The notes below the pieces were generated by a model. The model had not been told where the DNA came from, did no database searches, and was given only the letters and a program-made list of their open reading frames with translations. From Brugia malayi (lineage: Eukaryota > Nematoda > Chromadorea > Rhabditida > Onchocercidae), in assembly GCF_000002995.4 (NCBI RefSeq), contig NW_025062479.1:7307721-7371720 (forward strand): a DNA stretch of 64,000 bases, written 5' to 3'. Shown here piece after piece: positions 17,401-29,500 of the stretch; positions within the stretch are counted from its first letter, which is position 1, and every line of letters starts with the position of its first letter. The translations under genes and the position numbers were made by a program.

Positions 17401-19900
17401 AAAGGTCAGTTAAACCACTACGATGAATTGTAAAAGATTGATATATTAAGCATTATTAACATTTATTTAGTGCTTCGCAATATTAAAATTCGAAACATGA
17501 ACATGTCGAAAAATATTTTTAGTTGGGAAAAACAACTGTGGTCTACATCAGCCTAAGACTTCTACCGGATATTTTATATTCTGGACATAAAATACGTCCT
17601 AAATATTCTAGATATGAATAACATCGACCACTACAAAGAGTGATAGGTGATATATGGCAGAACTCATTACGGGTTTAGACAAACAAAGACAAAATGACAA
17701 TAAAAAATTATGATGACCAACTAATACGATTTCCTTAAAACACAACCGCTCCCACAAAGCACTTTTTATCATGCAAAAAATTTTTTCAAGAAAATATTTG
17801 TTCAACAAAGGAAGCACATTTGAAGGAAGGTAAACTAATATTTTAAAAAAATTCAAATAATTTAATGATGATGCCATAACCTAGCCGATTCTAGAAATCC
17901 CTCCAGGCTTCAGATAACAGTAAAGCTAAGAAAAGATTTATTAATAACCAAATAATCTCAAGGAAAGACAATAAAACCAATCAGAAAATTTAAAATGGTC
18001 TAAAAACTGAGGAAAAATCGATATGACGACATGAACTTATGAAATATTTTACAAGGAACTTCCAATTCTGATTCAGTGGTGAAAAATATAACAGAAAAAG
18101 TGAAACCAGGCACCATAAAAAGGTATAATTAGCAGTTCCTCAGCTGTATAAATGTGTAATAAATCTGGTAATCAAAATGAGATATATTATTTTGAACAGT
18201 GCGTGTGGCCCGAAATGGAGACTAGTGTGTGAAGTATTGGAAAAAGATATGAAAGATTTTTTCACACAACTGAAACACATTTGAAACAAAACGAATTAGT
18301 AAGGTATACATTCAATAAGTTTATTTCAATGAACGCATCAACTCTTGCTGATAATGATGAAAAGTTGCTAACGGATTCAATTTCACACCATATAGATCAC
18401 CGAACCATTAAACATCAGAACTGTTGGTGTCACATTATAAAGCAGTTCGTGACAAAGTATTAGCGACTTAACAAATGAAAAACAGAACTGGAGGAGATAA
18501 AATCAATCAACATTAAAATTAAACCAAAATATAAGAAACAGTGAGGAATAATTTCTATTAAACAAAATTTTTTGCTGACTTTTCGACTATTATGTATGTA
18601 AAACCATGCAAAGCCAGTTCATTCAAACCACAAAAAGCATATGAATAGATTTTATCAACCTATTTAATAATTTATGCTAAAGAAAAAAGCTGCTTGTCGC
18701 ACAACCCCTCATATAAAAGAATCCAACAAATTTCGACAAAAAAGCAACAAACGTTTATCGCATCAATAAAAGAGGAATATACGACATTTGCTCAGTCGTA
18801 AGAAAGAAACCAACGAGTGCTTAATTAATGGCATAAATCAAACATGGTTTTGATACCACATGTTCCTCATCATATAGCCTATTCACAAACTGGAAATGTA
18901 ACCAATTATCTAAGAAACCAAAACTCAGTAGTTCCAAACTTAATTTTTGAAGAAAAACTTCAAAATAAAGTATGAGACAGTTCACTAAATTGTTTGTCAA
19001 TTAAGATTCATGGAGTTTTAGATGACATGCAAGCACCCTAATTTAAGCTGTCAGTTGAAACAAACAGTAAGAATCTTTCAAGTTCAGAAAGAAACCTAAA
19101 ACAAACAAAGGAAGAGACTTCTATAGCTACAGAAAACTTTTTGTTTTGCTTCATTTATGCAAATGGAAGGTAAATCGAAGAGCTATAAGACGAAGGAGTT
19201 CCCCAAATTTTTGCACTTCGAATGTGCTCACCGGGAGAAAATATGTAAATTTTGCAACAATTGTGAAGAATTGTATTCTTTAAATCATTTATTTAATAAA
19301 GAGAAAGGTTAGCGGGAGAAGCAACCAAAAGTGTAAAAACAATAACTGATTTCACTCTTATTTTTTTAAAAAATTTGCTTCAAGCAAAATTCCAACTAAT
19401 TTACATATCTTAAAGAACAAAATATCTGGACAGAAAGGAAAAAATTAACAGTACTGTATAAGCAAAAATTTTTTTCCAACAGAATTGTATCCTATGGTAA
19501 TTTAAGTTTCCAAAAAATCTGTGCTATAAGCGAATCGTTCTGCGTGCAAGGCTAAGTCTAAGCTATTCCAAAACCACATAGTGCTAGCTTTAAACGTTAG
19601 AAGTTGGCTGACTCAATAATACTTACACTCTCAGTTGTGTGTCACTACGTGTCTTGTTAGTTTTCTGAGATAAACAATAGGAAATTTTACATAAAATATA
19701 TAGAAATAGCAATGATTTAGTCAAATAAAGTAGACCATTTACTAAGGATATTTAATAATGGAGCAAGACAACGCCAAAAAAAAAACAGTATTTACCTGAG
19801 CTGGAGGTATTTGCAAGTCAGATGGCTTACGCAACTTCGAAAAAAAACTTCGTATCCCAGTGCCACCGGATGTGGGCCTCGTGGCCGCGGAATTACTCAT
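8429..19900 (-). CDS. egl-4: cGMP-dependent protein kinase, EGL-4 type (PKG)
   Basis: Sixteen-exon model: 19796-19900, 12986-13153, 12732-12806, 12484-12644, 11900-12066, 11638-11734, 11232-11355, 10937-11044, 10687-10821, 10479-10615, 10255-10378, 9763-9902, 9384-9615, 9089-9265, 8747-8922 and 8429-8591. This gives 762 residues with all phases agreeing. An N-terminal leucine zipper/coiled coil (about 40-115) for dimerisation is followed by CNB-A (about 190-300, core [14 protein letters not shown]) and CNB-B (about 300-425, core [14 protein letters not shown]). The AGC kinase domain has GVGGFG at 458-463, catalytic Lys481, YRDLKPEN with Asp575, DFG at 593-595 and the activation-loop TFCGTPEY at 608-615. 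An AGC tail ends WDEGF. In C. elegans EGL-4 controls sensory adaptation, foraging state, body size and lifespan downstream of cGMP. The activation segment ends SPE rather than APE, as in other nematode EGL-4 sequences. The 6.6-kb first intron may hold other promoters; isoforms are likely. Confidence 0.96.
13154..19795. other. First intron of egl-4 (6.6 kb)
   Basis: Mostly AT-rich non-coding sequence with no recognised gene. The stretch 14740-15130 is visibly richer in G and C and keeps open frames on the minus strand. It could contain an alternative first exon or promoter for shorter kinase isoforms, but I found no start codon and donor that join convincingly to the exon at 13153. Elsewhere I saw only short random frames. 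Confidence 0.45.
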
Positions 19901-19907
19901 CTGCAAG
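19901..19907 (-). promoter_or_regulatory. Splice or trans-splice acceptor abutting the egl-4 ATG
   Basis: CTTGCAG, preceded by a T-rich tract, ends exactly at the ATG of the first coding exon. If used for SL1 addition, the leader would be the whole 5' UTR. Equally it may accept an upstream exon of a longer isoform. Confidence 0.45.
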
Positions 19908-22900
19908 AAAAACGGCTACAACTGCGCGGAAATCTAAAAATTCAGAATACACATACGAATATCATGAATTACACTTTAACTGAAGATAAGCATGGACAAT
20001 TTCTTAATTAACATAATCACAAAGACCGGAAGAAAAATTGAAAAAAATGTTTTTTGTAATTCGATTTTACATTTCTACCATTTCATATGCCTAGTAGCAT
20101 CATCTTACTCCATACGAACTATTTTCAAAATTCAATCTTTTTCTTTTGCTGTTAATTTATTTGGAAACAAAAGTACCAAGAAGAAGGATAGGCCAGAAAT
20201 GTTTATATTACACCATAAATAATGGGTACCACACACAGATGGCATTCGACCATTCTAGTAAGTAACTCTTATCCTACATTTTCTCGAATATTTACTTAAT
20301 GGGATTCTATCTAATAGTAAAAGCCCCGGAATCAGCTGCATATGTACAACACCGATCTTAATAATCACTAGATGACTGAAGTGATTCCTGAAAATCAAGC
20401 TATAGTCGGCGACACACTTCGGCTGAGCGCCAACAACTCGATTTCATCTGTTCCTTAATGAAGTGCTGTACTTCATATCAGAAAAATCAATTTTTCTGTA
20501 CTGCTAATGAGACCCACATCTGTTCAGCTATGAACATGAAATGATTAAAATTTTCGAAAGATTTAAAAATTAATAGCAGTGCGAAGTATAACTTCGCAGT
20601 AGAATGCAGCTGTGCAGGTTTGAGGTGCACTGCTCCCTTCTGCATCTCAGTACCCCATTATACTCAATTTTATGAGTAGTCATAACGAAAAAAAAACGGT
20701 ACCAGAACAAGTCAATCCATGTTTCAAATCTGCCACAAATTTCAAAAACTTTTAGAGCAATACTAAAGTTCTTCAAAATAAGCACTGGTATAGGATGTGC
20801 AGATGAAGAGAATGGTTGAAACTTTATACTATATGAATGAGCTTATTGTGACAGTTAGCAACAAATCCAGCGAATGTTTATTGAAATACTGCAGCTTATG
20901 CTTTACAGTTTTTGTTAACTCCAGAAATAGTGATCATCCATTACAACAGGAAATATTTAGCTTTCGTTATGGAAATTGGGTGTTATATTTGAAGACAGCG
21001 ATGGTAACGAGAAATATGCCGCTCATATAGCTTATGAAGGTTGAGCCAAAATGAAGTGATCTGAGTTACCTGTTTTAGTCACTATACAGTAGCAGTAGCC
21101 CACAATTTACAGCACGATTTAAAGTCAGCAATCAAATTGGAATACATTGAATAAAAAAAGCATCCACGTATGCACGTCACCAAACCCAAACAACTCTAGC
21201 GAAAAATTCAGCCTTCGTTACGCATATGTTATCTATGTTGTTTCGAAATTTTAAGAATAACATTACAACTTATCTTTTCTTGTATGTAATAAAAGCCATA
21301 AAAAGATGGACGAGTCACTTACGTAAACCAAACATTGTAATTTACCTATTCGGGATATATACTTTTTTTTCTGTTCGTTAATCTACTAATGACCATCAGT
21401 CGTTATGAAATTCACGATCAGCAGCAAGAGAATGCTGTCGTACCGTACCGTGTTTCTTATTCTTTGTTTCCGAAAAAAAAAAAAATAATCAGTGTAGAAA
21501 AGTTTGTCATTGTAAATTATACCGTTATCTCACTGAAACATATAAATAGAAGCCATAAACCCGTAAACCAAAAAATAACAGAAGTCAACCCTGAAATTTC
21601 AACAAGTACAAAAACTTGAGCATCCACAACATATAACATGAAGTGCAAAATATGTACCGATACAACCAAAAACTAACAGTTATTAAAGAAACATGACACG
21701 TAGGAAAAAATTTTATTTCATAATTCCAAAAAAAGGTAAATTTTAACAATAAAAGCAAAATTTTCTTAAGAATGTTACCACATTATATCACAAGTATCTC
21801 CAATATCACAACTACAACTAATACCAGACCAGTTCAAATGAAACCATTAAAATACTTGAAGCCTATAAATATACCCACACAATCAATAGAAGTGTCAAGA
21901 ACTTGGTCCCAGAAAACTTGAGCAGTCCAAATTTTTAATTATTACTTCCAAATATATAACATAGGAAAATCAAAGTTTTTTCGACATATTACATTGTAAC
22001 TGTTAAAATATTTGCATTTGCAGATAAAAAATAAAATCGGTGTGCACAACCTGAAAATTAATCACAATGAAATTATGGAAATTTTACAAAAAGTGAACTT
22101 TTAAAAGTGAAAATTTTTATTGCAGTAAGTACGTGTATTTATAGAAAGCAAATTTCCGAAAGAAGCATGCCTAAACCAAATAGAGAAAAATTAGCGATTC
22201 TGTTCCTTCCTTTTAACTGAAACATTGAAAACTAAAAATTAGGTAAGGGTATTAGAAAAATCTATGAGTAACCTTTACTTTTATTCTGAATTCAGGCCTC
22301 TACCGCTCAATCGCAACATCTCAATGAAACCATCGAAAGATTTTATTTCATCTTTGCTCCTGTTTCTCAGCAAGCATCTCATACCTATAATATATGTTTG
22401 AAGAACAACCAAACCCACGAGCATAACGAATTAAATTATATTTCTAAAAAACATTTTTACTCATTAGCTACTATAAACTATGCATGAACGCAATAAATAG
22501 ATTATTAGGCTTTGAAACTAATTTTAGCGTGGAAGGACGCACAAATAAAAGATTTAATCTATTTGCCAAGATGAAAACTTGAAAAATAAAATAGAGAAAA
22601 TAGAAATTCGAAATCTTCAAAGGGTGCACTTAATACTCTCTCATGATATACGATTTTCAGCAGAAAATGCAGTGCTTCTTTTCTTACCGATATCACATAT
22701 ACCAGATTTTAAGACAATAACGTTCGATTCTAATATACCTGAATGAAAAGCAAGATGTAACAGCATAAAAAGCGCGGCACGTCATAGTAGCTCACAGCAA
22801 TTACTCCCATGTTTAAAACAAAAACCGATAATTTCTAGAAGTCATTACTCGTACAAATCTTTCATTCCATCGCATTTTAATGCAATACAAAATAACTTTA

Positions 22901-23591
22901 TTACTACCTTTTTTTTTTGTTGCTAACTTTTAAATTTTAAAAAATTTGACCTTATTCTAATGAATCTATCGTTTTTCTTCAGTACAATATAGCCATCTCC
23001 AGACTTCTCTTTTTCTATTATTGTCTTAAAATGACTTAGCTAAGAAAAACAGGAAACTTTGACCAGATAACTATGACCATATTGGAAATGTAAAAGAGGT
23101 GTAAAAACAGGCAAATAATATACATAATAAGTCAAAGAAAAAGCAAATAAATCAGTAATATGGAGCATATTCAATAAAGCACTCATTAAAACTGTAAATG
23201 CAAATGGAGAAAAAGCACATCTGCTATCACAATAACGTAGAAAAAAATTATAAAAAAAAAAAAAAAAAAAAACGATCAACAACTAACAAGACTTATACAA
23301 AACTGCTCTTTTGCTTCAGCTGCCAAATACTGAAAATAAATGTTTCGAGTAAAAGTCGATAGAGCTATTAAAACGAGCAGTTTAAAATTAAAGGAATGCT
23401 ACACGTTACCAACATCGAAAATGGTAACTGGAACTGATAAGTTCGATCCCCATCAAACTTATCAGCAAGGAATGAGCAGTAAATTAGTTAATCTAGATCC
23501 ATCCTATAAAACAGCATAGTGAATTCACACGTGAAAATCCAACTCATTGAACAGAAGTATATTGAAAACAATAATCTGAAGGATAACTTAT
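19908..23591. other. Intergenic between egl-4 and the CCM2-like gene
   Basis: About 3.7 kb upstream of egl-4 and downstream of the next minus-strand gene. It holds short low-complexity frames, homopolymer runs (A-run near 23251-23272) and a 10-bp hairpin at 23434-23465. No gene is recognised; it probably contains the egl-4 promoter. Confidence 0.45.
23434..23465. repeat. Perfect 10-bp hairpin containing GATA sites
   Basis: The arms CTGATAAGTT (23434-23443) and AACTTATCAG (23456-23465) are exact reverse complements around a 12-base loop. Each arm carries a TGATAAG sequence, the binding motif of intestinal GATA factors such as ELT-2 in C. elegans, so the palindrome is a paired GATA site. It lies downstream of the CCM2-like gene. 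Confidence 0.5.
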
Positions 23592-26500
23592 TTACGCGTC
23601 TGTCCCCGGAAGCTCATACTGCACTGCCAATAACAGATGTGTACACTAAAGCATGCAGATAACTGAACAATTTCAGTGATAATAGAAGATTGCCAAAAAA
23701 GCTATTTCATTAAATCGCTAAATACATTACTAGAAAAAATCCCCAAAAATGCATTAAATGCCCACTTTCTAATGGTGACCTTTTTTAGCAGCTTAACGAA
23801 GAATACCAAAGAACTGTCAATAAAAGATAATACAAGATACCTGTTAGTAAATGTAATCTCTCTGGTCCATACAACTCACTTGACTTCTGTGCTAGTTCTA
23901 TAATCGGCATAGAACCGTTCCGAAATCTTACAATCAACGCTGCATACTGCGAAAGCTCCTTGGTTGTTAGAGACCTTGTCAGCTTAAAAGAAAAAAAAAA
24001 AAAAAAAAAACGATACCATAATTAAATAAATCCTACAGAAAAACTAAAGTGGTGCCCAACTAATATCTACAATTACATAATCCAGTTCTTACGTTTACGA
24101 AAAATTCTAAGTCGAAAGCCGTACGTGCTCACTGGATATCAACTGACTGTGCTCTTTATTCTAAAACTATAACAATGCCTACAACATCAACTCTTTCAAT
24201 AAATATTGTGCAATACGATTTCGTTTAATGAACATTTCGTAAATCGAGTTAATCTGATCATATTTGACAACCTTAGAAACTTCGGTAATCGCACATTGTG
24301 TTGAGACAAGCTATTTTTCTCCTAAATAAATGAAATAATAGTTATGAATCAGTATTCACGAGATGTCATCAGCGATGTAATATCAATAGAATATCAGTGG
24401 CTAGTTGGCAGTAAAGAGACAGTTTTATACTTGCAAACTTACCACAGTCATATAATCTTCTATAATATCGTCAATACAAACTTCTGTGGAATCACTACGT
24501 GAAGCAGTTGTTGAACAAAGAGGATGACTGCTGCTAATACGCAGATCTTGATGTGATTCCGTTAAGCTGTAAGTATTTATGATGGTAAGAAAAAATAATT
24601 TACATTAATTCCGCACTTTATAAAAATTCCTATCTTCGCAATGACTATGTGTTGCATAAAAATTTACATTTCTACTACAACTATTACCGAAGCAGTGTTA
24701 TATTTCAGATAAAATGAACTTACAATAAAGGGCGATGATTATTAAAAGGTGAAATTGACGAGGTAGTTGGAGTTCCTGAAATTTTTTTTCCTGTTTTTCT
24801 CAGAATACACATCATAGTAATAAATGAATCTTATATAATTGAAGCAACTATTCATTTTTTTCCAACCATTCATTTTTTTTCAGCTAAAGATTTTATCAAA
24901 CTAAAGATTTTATCAAATGTAGAAAACTTCCCGAACTTTTTAACGCATTCGTTTCAAAATTACTGGCAACTTCTTTGTAAACTTGAGAAAAGAATTGTCC
25001 CAGGATATTGCAAATTGCTTCTGCCACACCCTGAATGGAAGTTAACTGCATCTGGTTAATGTAATTAATAAAATACTACGAAGAAGTTTAAAGAGAAAAA
25101 AGAAATAAACTGCAAAACCAATAAAGTTCAATGGAAAATGACATCTAAGATGAAATGGTACATTTTATATTTCTCTCTTAGATATTCAGAAATATGTTCT
25201 AGATATTCATGACTAGGAAGGGGTTTTTGTGATTTGATGCTTTTATCAAATTCGATAAAAAAGCAATTTATACACGAAAAAATTCATGAATTGTAAAAAT
25301 AAACAATCATCAAAAAAATTACAGCGGTTTCACAATATACGACAGCAAGGTCAAAGAAGTCACAGTTTCGAGTACTGCCGTACCCTATCTTTACAGGAAG
25401 AATGTATTCATGAGCTTCACGAACAAAGCCAACAGATGCAATCAAGTGAATAGGTACGTAAAGCAGCAGTTCCTGAAATATCGCAGTTCAAGTTGGATTT
25501 CAATGCTAACCCATTAGTGGCAATATCATAGTTTTTATTGTGTTATATTTATTATTACAGCCTTATTAAATATTACTCACATTATCAAGGATTGATCGGA
25601 TCGTTATTGAACTAAAATCAATCTGAAGCACTGCATTTGCAGTAAAATTGCTTTTCTCATCAAGTGATGCAATTTGCTTCCTGATCTACAATAAAAAAAA
25701 GCTCTGATTCCGAAAAAAAATCACCAAAACAAATCCAAATTAAAGAGACGTGATGTACTAAAAACATGAAATACTCATATAAACATTCAGTTTCAGTCTA
25801 CTTCACGCTGTTTACACCATCATCTACCAGTATAATCATTAGCGGATGAAGTACATGAAAAAGAATAGTGATTCCCGAAATAATCACCGCACTTGCAATT
25901 TAAGATTCAAAAGTTGATTTTCATCCAGACATCAGAACTTTGCGACTGCTTAGACATCACAATATTCCTTGAAAATTTTAGAACTGGATACCTTAGCACG
26001 ATCCAGAATTTTGAGCAAATCGGTACGTCCGCTAGGGTCGATGTCACCACGGATGTCGCGAATGAGACCGGCATACTGCAAAACAGGTAGATTTCAGCAC
26101 TAGTGATCATTTGAGTCCATAAAGTACAGTTTATAAAAACATATAAATATAAAAGGGTCAGATTTGCAGGTGAAAGAAAGTTCAATTGATTTTGCGCTAG
26201 TTTCTTCGCGTATATATCATCTTCTTCAGTACATAAGCGGAACCTTCCCACTGTTTTTCTAAGCGACGATACTTGCAAACGAATTCAAGACCGCACTATA
26301 ACAAATTTATCTTGTTTTATCAAGAGAAGTTGGTAGAATGCGTCGATATCATGATTTCATCCATGACCTCAGAAAAGGTTCAAGGTTCATAAATCACTCG
26401 TTAAATTATTGCCATAACCTGACCACAAAACATCCACCACGAACCACACAAACATGCATACCCTACAGTTTACCGTATTAGCAATTTGCCTTCAAACCCT

Positions 26501-29500
26501 GGATGTGCTACTCCTCAGTCACATCTGAGGACAGTCGTATGGGTTTCAGGGTTCTTGTGACTACGTTCCTAGCTCTATTGATTCATTTCTTGTTAATTTA
26601 TACTCATTATATTTATGTACTTTAATCTATTTTTCCTTCAGTTTACGCAGCCCTTTGTTATCAATTTCTACTCCTCCCTGCATCCTCCGTCTGATTCTGT
26701 CCTGGAATTTAGTGGTCTTTTGCGTATGTCGTATGACCTTGAAACTTCATGTAGACTATTCCTGTCTGTTTTTTTTTTCTTTACTTCACAGTATTCGTTC
26801 TCTGTCGGTTAATTTTTCTTCATGTTGTTCTTTCTTCTAGCTTGTTCAAAACTTCTTTGCATGGTATTATGTTGAAGCAATATTCTTTTCTTAAACTTAC
26901 TATTTATACATCACCCTGAATTTCTCACCCTTAATCAAAGATACACAAAATAAAAGTAGCTGTTTACAAATCCAGTTAACTCAGGAACTGTACCTTCTTT
27001 TCACTCAAGATTCTTAAAACACTGTTTATCACCACTTGTCTTTTATCCTAATGCTAAGAATCAAAACAGGAAAGGATAGATTGAACGTTAACTTAAATTG
27101 CAATGTCTTATTTCTACATATATTATATGACTCTATATATATGGTAAACGAATTACTGAGTACACATCTATCTGTAAGCATAATCTCAAAATACATTTTC
27201 GTAATGCTTATTCAAAAGAAAAAAACAAGGTGCATAACAGTAACAAATAATATATTTTCAGACATATTATATCGATCTGTTTTATATGATATTTTAGTGA
27301 TTGAAAAAAAAAAAAAAAAATGTTGTCAAATTTTAAATATGGAAGAAGGAAAATTATTCTGAAGATTTTTTTTTTCATCTGTTGAATTTTAGATCTTCCG
27401 GTTATCCACGTGACAGTTGCAAACAGATGTCTTATTGTGTTTAATATCTGACACATTCGTTTTTGCTTTAAGAATTGACATCACTCCAATAACAGCACTC
27501 TACTGCTAGACGTTATCAAGAAACCACGCGTAGGTACACTTAATAAATTGCTAATTTATTCGTGCCACAACTGCTTTGACAGATCGTACTTGATTACAGT
27601 ACTGCAGTTAGTTTGGGCGACATAAAACAAAGAATATAAAAACATTCTGTACTCCTTAGGTAAAGAAGTGTGAAACATAACTTCAGCCACAGTTGATCCA
27701 CAATACGATTGTAAATCAACAGAAATAAGAAATTTCAGAATCTACCGAACGGTTCATTCGCTTTGCCGCATTTACGTGGACGCATCTGTATGTACATAAA
27801 TCATAGCGGAAATGGTGATTTTATCGCTTTTGTTTGACTACGGCTGTTGGCCATAGCTAGAAACCGGTTTTGAGTACTCTTGTAATGAAACCGCATCTTC
27901 TTAAATAATCCAGTTAATGATAGGCAGGAAATTCGATTTATTTTGAATGAACTTAAAATTGATGTTTATAAGAAAACAGTGGAAGCTTGTCAATGTGCTG
28001 TTTCTACACTGCAACTGTAATGTGTTTGAAACATACAAAAACGATATTTCAAATAAAATTTGTATATGGCATTATGGATATTTCTTGCAGTTGTTTATAA
28101 CATTTCACGGCTAGCTTTACAAATTTTAAAGAGACCATTTAAAAAATTTTTCTGTTCTTTCTACCAACTACTAATGATATCCTACCAACAATTCTACCAG
28201 TAATATGCCAAACCTTATTTCTTTTCTTGTTCGCAGCGATTTTCATTTATACTAGAACGAGTGACGAATAAAAGAGCACAAGAGTTATTATTAAAGCAGC
28301 AAGTCTTCTATATATATCATACGTTTTTAATTTGTTTATCTAGTTTCTTTCGAAAATGCGTGCATTCATGTAGGACATTAAAATTAACACGAATGGTATT
28401 GCTTGTCTGTCCAGTGCGTCCACTATACGCCATGTTATGCAACCACATATATAAAAGAACGAATAGATTTTACATTCAATGTAATTTTATGTTGGTGGTA
28501 TACTTATTTGTAAAAACTAGATGAGGGAAGAACTGACTTTATATCACACTGCTAGTCTTTCTGGTTAACGTAATAGTACGAAAGTCTGAAAGAGAGAAAT
28601 CTGTAATTATTGAAACATTCTCCAACTAATAAAAAAAGGTAAATCAAGTAGGGAGGTACAAACAGCAACAAAGATCATAAATATTTTGTATATGAAACAA
28701 TACTTTTGTGAATGACGTCTGTGAAGACTGAATATGAAAACGAGAAAATGGGTTTGGTAAACGGCGTTATTTTCAAGCATAATTGAAAATAAGTCTCTGC
28801 CAAATGGTGAACACACGGGTGTTGTAGTCAGGTAAGAAACTGATATCCGTCGAAGTGATGTCGGTAAATGAGAAGGTAAGTGCGTGCATATACTGAAAAT
28901 GTCTTAGCAGTAAGGTGGAGGAATTGCTTAGGTTATGCTAGTCCGGTATTTCTGGAAGGGGATTCAGAGTAATGCTGGTCATGAAGTGTTCTTCAAAGGA
29001 TTAACCATTTTCTTCCATTCATTTTGATTCAGTTTGCCATTAGCTCAGCTACAATCTCTTCGTGTATGATCAGCGTTTCTCTCTATATAATCACCAAAAC
29101 TGAATCCTGATTAAATTCAGTAACCCTACGAAAAGTTCCATAATTCTTGGTTTTCTAACTTGGCAGTTTAAATTATGCGAATATAGAAGACTTATTTTGC
29201 TTAAATGCAATAAGCACAAAAGTATGTTTGATGCGAATGAGAAATCGACAATTACTAGCAAATAAAGAGAAATCTACAGTCCGGTTAGCGAGCTATTCTT
29301 TGATAGAAGTAAATATCATAAGGAAGATTTTGCAGGAATTTGTATTACACGGATAAAATTACTGGTGGGATTTCCTAAAAAAGGAAGTGAAGTAGATATA
29401 ATGCTTGAGAGTAAAAGTACAACTCTTAGTAGTCTTGGTTTGTCGTTAATCTTTTCCGAAAAATTTAAAAGTTTATATTCTAGTCATTCAAGTTTAGTGA

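Noticed and set aside
23437..23452. tRNA B-box-like GTTCGATCC
   Set aside because: No T-stem pairing and no A-box upstream; the bases are part of the loop of a hairpin.
26160..26230. Extension of the CCM2 exon in the EEDDIYAKKLAQ frame
   Set aside because: No donor follows within that frame, whereas the 26233 donor in the other frame keeps phase 0 into the PTB exon.
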